From: Malonomonas sp036526255
GTDB lineage: Bacteria > Desulfobacterota > Desulfuromonadia > Desulfuromonadales > Geopsychrobacteraceae
NCBI GenBank assembly: GCA_036526255.1
Contig: DATCYW010000058.1
Coordinates: 1 to 64,000, forward strand
Direction of reading: 5' to 3'
Length of the DNA: 64,000 nucleotides
Part shown: positions 43,523 to 54,300 of the stretch, one piece after another
How the letters are laid out: the number at the start of each line of letters is the position of its first letter
Position numbering within the stretch: the stretch's first letter is position 1
Translations under genes and position numbers: made by a program
The notes under the pieces: generated by a model
The model's database searches: none
What the model saw: only the letters and a program-made list of their open reading frames with translations
What the model was told of the DNA's origin: nothing

Positions 43523-44569
43523 CTAATTGTCCCCCTTGGGAGCTGCCAGGCGCTCAATCCGTTCTTTGGTCGCGGGGTGCGATGAAAAGTAGCCTGAGGT
43601 TCTTTGCTCGCTTGCCGTCTGGCCGTTATTTTTCGCGAAAGCCTGCTCCAGACCGGTCAGGATAGCGGCAAAATGTTCGACAGACTCCCCCCGCTGCCGC
43701 AGGTATTCGACTGCGACGTCATCTGCTTCGAGCTCCATATCGCGGGAAAACTTGGCATCGACCAGCATGGTCGGCAACGCTGCGGCCAGCGACGACGCCG
43801 AAAAAACGTCTCCGGTCAAGGTGGCAATCACCAGTCCGACCGCCGAACCCTGGATCACCTGCCGCATGGCATGACGGTTCAACACATGGCCGACCTCATG
43901 GGCCAGAACGGCAGCAAGCTCTTCATCCTGTCCAGCCAATCCGACCAGCTCGTCGGTCAGGATGACAGTCCCCCCCGGCAGAGCGAAGGCGTTCGCGCCG
44001 ACCTTTGGCGAACTGCGAAGTGCAAGCCGGTAAGGACGTTCGGTGGCATCGAGGGTTGTGACAACTCTGGAGAACAGCTGTTCCAGCTCAGCCTGCCGCA
44101 CTGCGTCAAGCGCGGTCGGTTTGAACATGGCCCGATCAAGAAACTGCAGAGTCTCATCGCCAAGGCGGGCTTCAATACCTGACGGGATAGCGTAAGCAGC
44201 CCGTTCGGCGAGGACCGGAATGCCGAACCGGATGAAGCCGAGAATCAGAACGGTGGTCAGGGCCAGCGCAACAAACGCTCGCTTGAGGTTATTTTCCCAA
44301 CGATGCACTCCGTGGAAAAAACCACTTTTGCCTTTTGCTTGCTCTATCCGTCGGGCGAATTCTCTATTGTCGAAATCGCACTTACCGCCGTCCGGCAGAT
44401 AGACAGCGCACTTGATCACACCGAGCGGGTCAGCGACCCGAACCACGGTCAGTGGCCAGGACGCTTCAATCCTGCCCCCCTTGAGCTGCAAAGAATCGCC
44501 ACAGAGACACAGGATCACACTGTGGCGTTCAGAGCTCTTACCATCGTAGTAGTCAGCGGCGATTTCCAT
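43523..44569 (-). CDS. M48-family zinc metalloprotease (membrane)
   Basis: The ATG at 44567-44569 overlaps the upstream stop (TGATG), so translation is coupled. An in-frame extension of 51 residues upstream is inside the previous gene. The 348-residue product has a cytosolic N-terminal part, one membrane helix (about residues 100-120) and an M48 peptidase domain with the active site LAHEVGHVLNRHA (HEXXH) and downstream Glu (MELEADDVAVEYLRQRG). The substrate is unknown. It is always paired here with the DUF898 gene. Confidence 0.92.
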   Translation of the reverse strand: MEIAADYYDGKSSERHSVILCLCGDSLQLKGGRIEASWPLTVVRVADPLGVIKCAVYLPDGGKCDFDNREFARRIEQAKGKSGFFHGVHRWENNLKRAFVALALTTVLILGFIRFGIPVLAERAAYAIPSGIEARLGDETLQFLDRAMFKPTALDAVRQAELEQLFSRVVTTLDATERPYRLALRSSPKVGANAFALPGGTVILTDELVGLAGQDEELAAVLAHEVGHVLNRHAMRQVIQGSAVGLVIATLTGDVFSASSLAAALPTMLVDAKFSRDMELEADDVAVEYLRQRGESVEHFAAILTGLEQAFAKNNGQTASEQRTSGYFSSHPATKERIERLAAPKGDN

Positions 44570-45801
44570 CAGATACCGAAATCGACCCCGAAAATATCCC
44601 CGATCTCCTCGCCGGCGGCCGTGGTCATTTCCTGCGGGCTGTTGCGGTAATGGTCGAGATCGCCAACGCTGCGCAGGGTCAGATTTTCTAGCCGGTATCT
44701 GGCCAGACGGACCGCTGCCCATGGAACCAGCAAACCGAAAGAGAGGACCGAGGCGACGAGATTCGAAAACATGATCCAGCTCATGTCACGCACCCGCATA
44801 CTGCTGATAAAGCGGTTCTTGCCGATGTGGGTGCCATTCCAGGTCAGGTTGGCGAAACGGACATAAGTGTAAACAACGAACAAAAAATAACCGGATGCCA
44901 TGACTAACGGCAAGGCCAGGCCAACAAAGGTCGGCGCTGCAGCGCCGGCTGGAGCCATGTTGATGCCGGTAAAAAACGCCAGGGCCATGATGGCAGCGGT
45001 ACTGAGCACGACGATGCCGACGGTTTTCAGCGCAAGCAGATAAAAATCCTTCGCCGCTGCGTCAAAGCCAAAGTAAGACCGACCGAAGCTGTTATTTTCC
45101 ACCAGAAAACGCTTCTGCCGGTAATAGACATAAGGCGTCAACAAGCCGAGGGTCAGGATCGAAAGGAGCGGCAGCCAGGCGTACACTTTGTAGGCTTCTG
45201 CATAATCCGCACGGAAATTGAAGCGGACATTACGATGCGCAGAATTGCGGTTATTGAACAGTCGGGAACGGACCACGACCCAGGGGATTAAAAAGAAAAA
45301 GGCCAGCCCGAACAGCGTACCGATGACCGGGCTGAACTTGGAACCAGCAGAGTAAGCGATAAAGAACGCGACCGCGATCAGCCAGCCTTTGAGCAGGGCG
45401 ATCGGATTGGCCAGATAATCAAAGTTGGCGTCATCCAGCTGAGTGTTGCCGTAAAAATACTGGCGCTTACGCACCTTGGCCCAGGGCGAATAGATGCCGA
45501 GCGTGACAATCTTAAGCAGGGTATTGACGATCCAGATCCCGAAATACTCACGGGCATTGCCGGTAAAAGTAAACGGCAACGCCCGTGGTGTCGATGATCG
45601 GCGTTGCTGCGTTTGCGGTCGTTCAGATTGAACCGGAGCGGCAATCCGCGGCGGCGCTGGAGCAATTTCGGTCAGCTCCTCCAAAGGGAAGATCTTCTGG
45701 CAGGCCGGACATCTGACACGTTTAGAATCGGCTGGTATTTTTACCTTGTCGACGTTTTTACTGTACCCGCAATGCGGACAACAAATGCTGATCTGGCTCA
45801 T
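44569..45801 (-). CDS. DUF898 membrane protein with N-terminal zinc ribbon
   Basis: The 410-residue protein starts with two CXXC knuckles (CPHCGY and CPACQK, residues about 9-35, an MJ0042-type zinc ribbon). A linker and the DUF898 (YjgN-like) domain of about eight hydrophobic helices follow (FTGNAREYFGIWIVNTLLKIVTLGIYSPWAKVR). The stop TGA overlaps the ATG of the M48 peptidase gene, so the two proteins should act together, perhaps with the peptidase cleaving a membrane target. Function is unknown. Confidence 0.82.
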   Translation of the reverse strand: MSQISICCPHCGYSKNVDKVKIPADSKRVRCPACQKIFPLEELTEIAPAPPRIAAPVQSERPQTQQRRSSTPRALPFTFTGNAREYFGIWIVNTLLKIVTLGIYSPWAKVRKRQYFYGNTQLDDANFDYLANPIALLKGWLIAVAFFIAYSAGSKFSPVIGTLFGLAFFFLIPWVVVRSRLFNNRNSAHRNVRFNFRADYAEAYKVYAWLPLLSILTLGLLTPYVYYRQKRFLVENNSFGRSYFGFDAAAKDFYLLALKTVGIVVLSTAAIMALAFFTGINMAPAGAAAPTFVGLALPLVMASGYFLFVVYTYVRFANLTWNGTHIGKNRFISSMRVRDMSWIMFSNLVASVLSFGLLVPWAAVRLARYRLENLTLRSVGDLDHYRNSPQEMTTAAGEEIGDIFGVDFGI

Positions 45802-45888
45802 GACCCCTCCGGTAAGAAAATTTCTTCACAAACATAACAAACTGAACGCCAACATCTTGGCGTTAACAGATGACAAATAACGGCAGCG

Positions 45889-47055
45889 CTACAGCCTTGC
45901 CAACGCCTGCTGCACATCGGCCTTTAAATCTTCAACATCCTCAAGGCCGATATTCAGACGGATCATCCAGCGGCCGTGGTAGCGGGAGATCTCTGACTGG
46001 GCGAACTTGCCGGCGGTCACCAGGCTTTTGAAGCCACCCCAGCTGTAACCGATGCCGAACAACCTGAGACTGTCGACAAAGCGCGCAACCGCCGCTTCAT
46101 CATGTTCCGGCCTTAACACGAAAGAGAAAATCCCCGCAGCGCCGGTGAAATCGCGTTGCCAGATGGCGTGCTCCGGGTGGCTTGGCAGCGCGGGATGCAG
46201 CACCGCTTCGACGGCGGCTTCGGTCTGCAGCCAGAGGGCCAGCTCCAGAGCGGCGGTTTCGTGCTGCTGCAAGCGCACCTTCAGGGTTTTCAGGCCTCGC
46301 AGCGCCAGATAACAGGCGTCCTGCGAAGCGAAGATTTCCAGCGCCCGGCAGAGTCGGTGGAAGCGCTCGTAACAGGCCTCGCTGACGGTGACGCTACCGA
46401 GCAGAACGTCGGAATGACCGGAGATGTACTTGGTGACCGAATGGATCGAAATATCGACCCCGTGGGCAAACGGCTGAAAGAACAGCGGCGTCGACCAGGT
46501 ATTGTCGATAGCGGTAATGATGTCGTGCTGCTTCGCCACCTTGACGATTGCCGGCACATCCTGTATTTCAAAGGTGTTGGAACCGGGCGATTCGAGCAGA
46601 ATGAAGCGGGTCTCCGGAGTGATATAGGATTCAATGTCAGCACCGGCGTTCGCAGGAAAGTACGAAGTCTTCACCCCGAACTTATCCAGTACGTTTCTGG
46701 CAAAGCGCCGCACCGGACCGTAGACACTGTTGCAGATCAGCAGATGATCGCCGCTCTGCAGAAAGGCCTGCAGGGTGCTGGTGATGGCCAGCAATCCCGA
46801 AGGGAAAGCGCGGGTATAAAATCCGCCTTCGAGCTCGGTCATGGCCGATTCAAAGGCCCGCTGAGTCGGACTGCCGTCGGTGCCGTAGGTAAATCCGTCG
46901 TACTGCCCCTGACCGGCAGCTTTAAGCTCCGCATAATCCTCAAACAGCACTGTCGAGGCATGGTAGATCGGTGGATTGATCGAGTGATAACGCTGTAATT
47001 TGCTGCTGTCGCCGCTATAGCCGCTGCCGATAAGTTCGGTCGATTTGCCCTTCAT
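45889..47055 (-). CDS. Cystathionine beta-lyase-like PLP enzyme (Cys/Met metabolism)
   Basis: The 388-residue protein belongs to the trans-sulfuration PLP-dependent family. The PLP Lys is in SIHSVTKYISGHSDVLLGSV (about residue 205), with YGTDGSPTQRAFESAMTELEGG and the late SWGGFKSLV segment (Gly-Gly-Phe-Lys-Ser) typical of bacterial metC. The likely reaction splits cystathionine to homocysteine, pyruvate and ammonia. Related gamma-synthases and gamma-lyases share the fold, so the exact reaction is inferred. Confidence 0.9.
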   Translation of the reverse strand: MKGKSTELIGSGYSGDSSKLQRYHSINPPIYHASTVLFEDYAELKAAGQGQYDGFTYGTDGSPTQRAFESAMTELEGGFYTRAFPSGLLAITSTLQAFLQSGDHLLICNSVYGPVRRFARNVLDKFGVKTSYFPANAGADIESYITPETRFILLESPGSNTFEIQDVPAIVKVAKQHDIITAIDNTWSTPLFFQPFAHGVDISIHSVTKYISGHSDVLLGSVTVSEACYERFHRLCRALEIFASQDACYLALRGLKTLKVRLQQHETAALELALWLQTEAAVEAVLHPALPSHPEHAIWQRDFTGAAGIFSFVLRPEHDEAAVARFVDSLRLFGIGYSWGGFKSLVTAGKFAQSEISRYHGRWMIRLNIGLEDVEDLKADVQQALARL

Positions 47056-47433
47056 GTTTTTACCTTTGCAATCTGCGCGGGGAGTGTAAAACCCGCGGAA
47101 AAGAAACCCTGCTGAGCACGACTTTACTGAACAAAGTCGAACGGAACAAGTCCTTCGTTCAGCGGCGGTATCTGAGAGGGAATCTCCCCTGCAGATAAGC
47201 GAAATATAATTTCTGATAATAGCAGAAATCTGCCATCAATTGGGCTGGGACAGGATTGACAATTGAAAACCTGAAGATAGATTTGACGACATAGGGCCGC
47301 CAAATTTTTTAATTAATCTTTAATCCCGTCAGAATGTTGTGAACTTTTATTATCTTTGTTTGTCAGTTGTCTTCTCGGTTGTTGGGAACGGCCCAAGGCA
47401 CCCGATTAAGGGTCAACGTCAAGGAGAGGTTGT
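47056..47433. other. Intergenic region upstream of the secreted PKD protein
   Basis: No coding frame is convincing. TTGACA at 47256 and TTGACG at 47283 are possible -35 elements, but neither has a clear -10. The sequence turns AT-rich toward the ribosome-binding site. Confidence 0.4.
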
Positions 47434-48873
47434 ATGCAGCAGGTCAGGCGGAAAGTACCGGGTTTATTGGCTATCGTGCTCCTGTTTGGATTATTCATCC
47501 CTTTAGCGGCCAGCGCCGCAACCAATGACAACTTCAGCGATGCAGCAAACATCTCGGGCTTGCCCTTCAGCAGTGCTAGCGTCGATATCGGTGCCGCCAC
47601 CATCGAACCTGATGAACCACAAGTTTGCGCCTATACTCCGAAGACCATCTGGTATGAGTTCACCGCCACGACCGATGGCGTCGTCGTCGCCGACCTGAGC
47701 GGTAGCAGCATTACTGATTCCTCCCTCAATGTCTATCAGGCCAACGGCTCCGGATTTAGTGGTCTCATGTTTCTGGCCTGCGCCACTTACATGGGCTCCC
47801 AGGCAACTTTTTCAGTTCAAGCCGGCCAGACCTATTTCCTGCAAGCGGGGTCCATGTACAGTGACGGAACTCTGCAGCTGAACCTGCAGAGCGTGGCGCC
47901 ACCGGTCAATGATAATTTTTCCGCAGCAACATCCATCAGCACACTGCCCTTTAGCGAAGCGATGGACAGCTCCGGCGCTACCCTGCAGCCCGGCGAGCCT
48001 ACACCTGCATGCGCAGGCGATTCGTTGCGCGGATCGACCTGGTATGCTTTCACTGCAGCGGCAACGGGACCTGTTTCGGTCAGTCTCTCCGCATCCTTTC
48101 AGCCTTCGATTGCTGTCTATGCGGGGAGTTCGTTGACCGAACTAACAGAGCTCGGCTGCCAGAGTTGGGGGCCGTTTACTTTTCAGGCGCACCAGGGGGT
48201 CACCTACTACGTGCAGCTGGGCAACCTGTATGGACCTGGAGGCCCGATGCAGCTCACCCTTGATGTCACCCCGGCCCCTTTTGCGAACTTCTATTTCTAC
48301 CCGTCAGATCCGTCAATTTACGATACCATCCAATTCTACGACGCTTCCTATGATCCAGGGCAAATTGGCTTCCAACCCCCCGCCTGGGACCTTGGCGATG
48401 GCTCTATTGCTTCGGACTGCTGCCCCCGCCAACGCTATGCCGACGATAATGACTATACCGTCAAGCTCAGCGTGACGACCCATGATGGACGCACTGCATC
48501 GACCTCGCAGGTTGTTCGCGTTCGCTCCCATGACGTCGCAATTACCAAATTTTCAGCGCCAAAATCCGCCAACGCTGGCCAGACCCGTCAGCTCTCTGTC
48601 GGGATCAACAGCAAACGCTACCCCGACAACGTTCTGGTCCAGCTGCTTAAGAGCGTTCCAGGCGGATTCGAAACAGTTGGCGCACTGACTCAATTGGTGC
48701 CGGTGCGTTCGGGAAACCGCACCACCGATTTCAACTTCAGCTACACCTTCACCCCGGCTGATGCCGTCATGGGCAAGGTTACCTTCAAGGCCGTCGCAAT
48801 ACTTGAAAGCTATCGAGATGTGCTGCCGGCGGACAATGAAGCCATCGCTTCGCCGACAAAAGTTATGCGTTAA
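47434..48873 (+). CDS. Secreted PKD-domain protein with two PPC-like repeats
   Basis: The 479-residue protein starts after AAGGAGAGG. A signal peptide (about residues 1-32) precedes two copies of a bacterial pre-peptidase-like (PPC) beta domain (ATNDNFSDAANISGLPFSS... and VNDNFSAATSISTLPFSE..., each with STWYAFTA-type cores). A PKD domain then spans roughly residues 290-370 (WDLGDGSIASD), followed by a CARDB/Ig-like segment. No catalytic domain or anchor is visible. It may be an extracellular binding or matrix protein. Confidence 0.8.
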   Translation: MQQVRRKVPGLLAIVLLFGLFIPLAASAATNDNFSDAANISGLPFSSASVDIGAATIEPDEPQVCAYTPKTIWYEFTATTDGVVVADLSGSSITDSSLNVYQANGSGFSGLMFLACATYMGSQATFSVQAGQTYFLQAGSMYSDGTLQLNLQSVAPPVNDNFSAATSISTLPFSEAMDSSGATLQPGEPTPACAGDSLRGSTWYAFTAAATGPVSVSLSASFQPSIAVYAGSSLTELTELGCQSWGPFTFQAHQGVTYYVQLGNLYGPGGPMQLTLDVTPAPFANFYFYPSDPSIYDTIQFYDASYDPGQIGFQPPAWDLGDGSIASDCCPRQRYADDNDYTVKLSVTTHDGRTASTSQVVRVRSHDVAITKFSAPKSANAGQTRQLSVGINSKRYPDNVLVQLLKSVPGGFETVGALTQLVPVRSGNRTTDFNFSYTFTPADAVMGKVTFKAVAILESYRDVLPADNEAIASPTKVMR

Positions 48874-48905
48874 GCCTAATCCTTTGGTTCTTTGAACAAG
48901 ACCAG

Positions 48906-48947
48906 CGGCTCCTGTCCAGCTTAGTTGTGGACAGGAGCCGTTTTTTT
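48906..48947 (+). terminator. Terminator of the PKD-protein gene
   Basis: A 12-bp perfect stem CGGCTCCTGTCC / GGACAGGAGCCG is followed by seven T. Confidence 0.92.
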
Positions 48948-49067
48948 CTTGAAAAAGACAGGAAGAATGAAATTGTCGGTACCGCCAAGGTGTGATAATT
49001 CGAAGGAGGTATCGAAAAGAAACCACTCTAGATCAGATTAGCGAGATAGACCACTCGCGCCTAGCTC

Positions 49068-49844
49068 TCAGAGCACCATTCGTTGCAGACAGGAACAGTG
49101 CGATGGCCTTGGGGTTTCCCGCTGATCTTGTGCGGTCAGGACGTCAAAATCGACCACCAGCGGCAGGTGATCCGAAAACGGCACCCGCGGGATGCTGAAC
49201 TCGCGCACATCAATGTCATCGCTGTGCAGGATAAAGTCGAGGTGCCGGGTCGGGTTGTTGCTCGGATAGGTCGGCAGGCCGTCAAGGTTAGCGCTCTTCA
49301 GTCCCGAGGCGGCCAGGAACATGTCGATTTCGCGCTCGCCCCAGAGCATGTTGAAATCCCCGGCGACCACGCAGGGCTTGCTGGTTTTCTTCACCAGCTG
49401 ATAGAGAAAATCCAGCTGCTGATGCCGCGCCCGCGCGCCGAGGGCCAGATGCACCAGATAAACCACCAGGTGATCAAGTTCCAGCTCGATCACCAGCCGC
49501 TTCATCCCCTGTTCGAAAAAATGAAAGGTCTCGTTACGAATCCGATTTCTGGTCAGAAACGCATTCCCCTGCTTTCTGACCACCGGAACATGGCGCCAGA
49601 AGGACCGCTCGCCGTACTTGATCGAATGACAATGATAGTGTCCCAGCGCAGCGGCCAGCAGTTCGGCCTGATCCTTCCAGCCGGTGCGGTAAGAGCCGTG
49701 ATCCACCTCGATCAAGCCGACCAGGTCGGGTTCCAGCTCGCGCAGAAAAGCGGTTATTCGCCGCAGGTTACGGCCTGAAGACCGGACCGAATGATGCATC
49801 TTCGGCCCGGTCGCATAGCGGATGTTGTAGAGAACAAATCGCAT
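49068..49844 (-). CDS. Endonuclease/exonuclease/phosphatase (EEP) family protein
   Basis: The 258-residue protein has the EEP metal-dependent hydrolase motifs: VLYNIRYA at the start, LVGLIEVDHGSYRTG (Glu), VAGDFNML (Asp-Phe-Asn), HLDFILHS and the final SDHLPLVVDF (Asp-His). No signal peptide is seen. Members cleave DNA, RNA or phospholipids. The substrate is undefined. Confidence 0.87.
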   Translation of the reverse strand: MRFVLYNIRYATGPKMHHSVRSSGRNLRRITAFLRELEPDLVGLIEVDHGSYRTGWKDQAELLAAALGHYHCHSIKYGERSFWRHVPVVRKQGNAFLTRNRIRNETFHFFEQGMKRLVIELELDHLVVYLVHLALGARARHQQLDFLYQLVKKTSKPCVVAGDFNMLWGEREIDMFLAASGLKSANLDGLPTYPSNNPTRHLDFILHSDDIDVREFSIPRVPFSDHLPLVVDFDVLTAQDQRETPRPSHCSCLQRMVL

Positions 49845-49937
49845 CGGAGCTCCTGTAACGAGTAAATCACGCTCCGACCAGAAAACAAGCGGCAGGTCAC
49901 TTTGCCAGAAAGCGCCTGCCCCTTAACAGCGACAAAC

Positions 49938-51137
49938 CTATTTGATCAACGCCTGGTATTCGGCGTAACCTTCTTTCTCCAGTTCAGCTTTCGGGATAAA
50001 GCGCAGCGCCGCCGAGTTTATGCAGTAGCGCAGCCCGGTCGGTGCCGGACCGTCATCGAAAACGTGCCCCAGGTGCGAGTCGGCGTGCTTGCTGCGGACT
50101 TCGGTGCGCACGTAGAAAAAGCTGCGGTCCTCGATAGCGACGACGTTGTCCGGCTCCAGCGGCCGGGTGAAGCTCGGCCAACCGGTCCCCGACTCATACT
50201 TGTCGCTTGAGCTGAACAGCGGCTCACCGGAAATGATATCGACGTAAAGCCCCGCCTCGTGATTATTCCAGTAGGTGTTGGAGAAGGCGCGTTCGGTGCC
50301 GTTGTTCCGAGTCACATCATATTGCAATGGGGTCAGCTGCTTACGCAGCTCCTCGTCAGACGGAACGCTGTAGCTGCGCTTGCTGGTCATCGGCTGTTCC
50401 ATCGTCATCTCAGCCGGCTTCATTTTCATGTTGTCCGACTCTGTCTTCATTTCATCATGCATCATCGGTTGCAGCGCCGGGTATTCCTCTTCGATCGCGG
50501 CAAAGGTCAACCTTTCTTCGCCCCAGGATTTTTCGATGAACTGGTTGCGCCCCGAGCCGGAGCGGTACCAACTGTAACGCAACGGATTTTCGCGGTAATA
50601 ATCCTGATGATAGTCTTCGGCGGGATAGAAAGGTCCCAGCGGCAGAATCTCGGTGACGATCGGCTTTTTATAGTGCTTGGATGCGGCGAGCTGCTGCTTC
50701 GACGCTTCGGCGATCCGCTGCTGCTCGGCATCGGCAGTGAAAATCAGGCTGCGATATTGCGCGCCGCGGTCGACGAACTGCCCGCCAGGGTCGGTCGGAT
50801 CGACGTGACGCCAGAACCATTCAACCAACTGGCCATAGCTGACTTTGGCCGGATCATAAACAACCTTGACCGCCTCGACATGACCGGTGGCATGGCCGGC
50901 AACCTGCTCGTAGGTCGGATTGACTTCCTTGCCACCGGTGTAGCCGGAGATGGCGGCACTGACACCAGGGACTTTTTCAAAGTCGGCCTCAGTGCACCAG
51001 AAACAGCCACCGGCAAAAACTGCGGTCGCGGTAGACGTGGCCATGGGTTCTGCTTTATCCGCGGTTTTATCCATGCTCATGCTCTGACCGAGCAGGACCA
51101 ACGAAAGGGTCAAAAACGTAAGGAACAGGGTCTTCAT
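49938..51137 (-). CDS. msrAB: Exported bifunctional methionine sulfoxide reductase MsrAB
   Basis: The ATG at 51135-51137 follows GGAGGAGAAG. The signal peptide is MKTLFLTFLTLSLVLLGQSMS. The 399-residue protein has MsrA (catalytic GCFWCTE, about residue 45) followed by MsrB (SGTGWPSFTRP and the catalytic Cys in RYCINSAALRF). The MsrB part lacks the zinc-binding CXXC pairs. It reduces both S and R epimers of methionine sulfoxide, here in the periplasm. A Met-rich linker (MHDEMKTESDNMKMKPAEMTM) joins the two domains. Confidence 0.95.
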   Translation of the reverse strand: MKTLFLTFLTLSLVLLGQSMSMDKTADKAEPMATSTATAVFAGGCFWCTEADFEKVPGVSAAISGYTGGKEVNPTYEQVAGHATGHVEAVKVVYDPAKVSYGQLVEWFWRHVDPTDPGGQFVDRGAQYRSLIFTADAEQQRIAEASKQQLAASKHYKKPIVTEILPLGPFYPAEDYHQDYYRENPLRYSWYRSGSGRNQFIEKSWGEERLTFAAIEEEYPALQPMMHDEMKTESDNMKMKPAEMTMEQPMTSKRSYSVPSDEELRKQLTPLQYDVTRNNGTERAFSNTYWNNHEAGLYVDIISGEPLFSSSDKYESGTGWPSFTRPLEPDNVVAIEDRSFFYVRTEVRSKHADSHLGHVFDDGPAPTGLRYCINSAALRFIPKAELEKEGYAEYQALIK

Positions 51138-51300
51138 CTTCTCCTCCAATCTTTATCAGCCCAGCCGTTACGGGCCGGCTTCGCGGTTTTCGATGTGTTC
51201 ATCATAGCGCATCTGGATAATGGCTGTATAAAGCTGACTTAAAGATCAGGTAAAGATTGGCGGGTGCGGCCGCTGCGAAAGAACCGACCAGAGAAGTGAC

Positions 51301-54300
51301 TTAGAGCTGCTCACGGAACCAACTGTTCAGTCCGGCATAGCTGTTCGGCTGGTCTTTGAGCAGGGCTTCGATTCGACCGATCCGTTCGATCAGAACCGCC
51401 TCACACTGGCTACGCAAGTTTGCGGCGGTCTGCTGCAGCAAAGCTCTGGCGGCGGGCAGAGATTCGAGATCAAGTGGCGTGCGGGCCAGTTCGCGCCGCT
51501 GGTTGAAGAATTCGCACAGTTGCCGCTGGTGCTCTTCACCAAAATCGAAAACCTCCGGAACCAGCGTCGAAAAGCTGCGCACCCCGATCACGTCCTTGCC
51601 CATGGCGCGGTAGGCGTCCAGCACCTCTGGTTCCATGTCATTATAGTTCTGCTGCGGCATGTACATCCGTTGCAGGTATTGCAGAACTTTTTCGGTCTTT
51701 TTGCGATGGCCGCCAATCAGCACCGAGGCGCCAACCTCCCCTTTGCGCGCCCCCTTGATCCAGGGTGCGCCGGTAATCCCGAAATCATTCAGCACCGGCA
51801 GCTGCAACAGCACCGACAGGGTATTGATCGCCAGGGCAAAGCCGGCCGAGGGGCCACCGACATTGTAGGAAGCTGAGAGCAGTTGATGGTGCAGGGTATA
51901 GCCCTGCAAGAACTCACCGAGAATTTTCGCCAAATTCAGCTCAGGCGCCAGCGAGCCGAGATAGTTTTCGACCAGCGTCAGCGCCTCACTGGCGCTCTGG
52001 TTGGTCATCTGCACCGCAAGGTCGAGCTCGGCGGCCCCCGCGGCGGTCGAGGAGACCGCCCCGGTCACCAGAATCTTCTGCGGATGGATCAGGTAGACCA
52101 GCGACGAGGCGATCGGCAGCAGCACCCCGGAGGTGTCGTTGGCGCCGACGCCGACCACGAAGCCGACCTGCGGCTCCTCGGAAAGCTCGGTCTCGAGAAA
52201 TTCATCGAGCTGCTGCTTGCCTTTGCGTAAAGGGCTGCCGGCCAATTGTTGCCGGGCATTCTGCAGGTGCCAGCTGCTGATCGGAAAATTCTTTTCCGCC
52301 TTGAAGCGCCGCAACCGCTCGATCACCTCTTCAAGGCGCAACAGCAGTTGTTCCTCCCCCTGCCGCGCCTTCTTCAGCAGCGCCGAGTTCGGGGCCAGGC
52401 CTTCGAGCAGCCCGAGCAGGATGTTGTAGTTGAAGCGGACAAAGCGCGCCTTCTCCTCGTGGTTCTGTCCGGCAACCCGCAACAGCTCGTCGGTAACCTC
52501 CATTTCGGTCTTGCGCAACGTCCGCACCTTCTCGGCGAAGGCGGTAAAATCAGCCGGAGTTTCACAGAAGGTACGCGCCTGCCGGGTGATCTCTTCGGCG
52601 CTGATCCCCTCTTCCAGCGGCAGATCCGCCATCTCCTTGGCAATAATCCGCTGGCCGTCCTCATCGCGCAGATGACCGGTGACGTTAAGGATTTTCAGTC
52701 GCTTGCTGCGGATCAGGGCCGGATCCAGAATATCCAGACGGTTGGTCGTCATCACCGTAAAAACCCGATTCAACGGCGATTCACCATCGATTATCGAGAG
52801 GAATTTATTGGTCACCTTGTCGTACGGACTCCCCCCCTGCGGTGAACGCCGCGGAGCGATGGCGTCCCCTTCATCGAAAAAGACCATCGCCGGCGAGATC
52901 ATCTTGGCGATATCGTAGACCGCCTCAAGGTTCGCGACCATCCCTTCGAGGGGGCGCATCGGATCGTTGAGGTCGGCCAGGTTGACCGACAGATCCTGCA
53001 CATCATGATTGTCCCCCAGCCAGGCGCGGACCATGAAGGTTTTACCCGAGCCGGGCGGTCCAGTCAGAACCACCCCCTTCTCTTCGCTGACGTTGTAGAA
53101 GAGCGCGTTGTTGGCCATTTCAGAGAACTCATTCTTGATCGCGCCGATATATTCCTGCCAGGCGATGCTGCGGTCCATCTGCCCCACCAGCCGCTTGTAG
53201 AGCGCACCATAGGTATTGCGGGCCACCGATTTCAGCGCATCACGGACCAGCAGCTGATCCTCCAGACATTTGGCGTTGAAGCGGCCGTGGATGCTGATCA
53301 CTTCAGAGACCAGCCGACGGACATAGGCCGGGGTGATGCGCAGGCTGCGCTGACGGAAGATCGGATAAAGTTTGCTGATGGCCAGATCAAGCTCCGCTTC
53401 GCTAAGGTGCTCCGGGCGCGGGTCATCCGGCTGGGCCGGATGCATTTTGCGGCGCAGCTCGAGGCAGACCACCTGCCGCAGGTTAACCGGCTTCTCCCAG
53501 AACTCGTTGATGTCGATCACCAGCCCACGCTCGACGAAGCGCCGGTAAATGGCCGGATCAAGCTGTTCGGGCTGATCGGTGGTGGCGATCATGATGCAGT
53601 CGCGCTGACCGTGAATGATCTCATCAATAATGATATTGGCCGCGTCGACCAGCGAACTCTGCTGTGCCTTGACGCTGCTCATCTGGTCGGGACGGCCGAA
53701 CGCGCTGTGGGCTTCCTCCAGATGCCGCAGCGCCAGCTTGTGCGGATTGCCCATCGCTTTGCGCAGGTAATTTCCCGGTTCCCCCGCCCAGGCGGTCTGA
53801 TAATCGTTGGGGGTGATTTCGGCGTAGTCGACCTTGATCCCTTCTTCATCAAGGGACGAGAGCGCAGCGCTGATCATGTTGCGGAAGAGATAGCGCACCA
53901 CCGGCAGGCGCGAAAAAAACCGCAGCCGGCTGCTTTTGCTGCGCCGCTCGATGCGCATCGCCAGTTCGGGGTCAACTTCATTGAGGCTGCGCCAGATCGG
54001 CTGATTCGCCATCACCTCTTCGCGCTTGGCTTTCAGGTCAACGACCGGTTTGACTTCGGAGGCAAAGAACACCTCTTCGATCGCCTGCTTGACGGTGGCG
54101 CTTTTACCGCTGCCGGAGTTGCCGATCACCAGAATCAGCGGCGCGCGCGGCACCTTGGGATCTTCGCTGTATTTTTTCAGGATGTAGGTGTGATAGATGG
54201 TCTCAAAAATATCGCGGATTTCGCCGGGTACAAAGGTGTCGATGGTCTGCCGTTCGAGCAGATAGCAGAGATAATGAAAGTCTTCCGGGTCGAGCTCTTT

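Noticed and set aside
43440..43590. Plus-strand frame from ATG 43442 overlapping the end of the M48 gene
   Set aside because: It runs antisense to a well-supported peptidase gene and has no homologous look or terminator.
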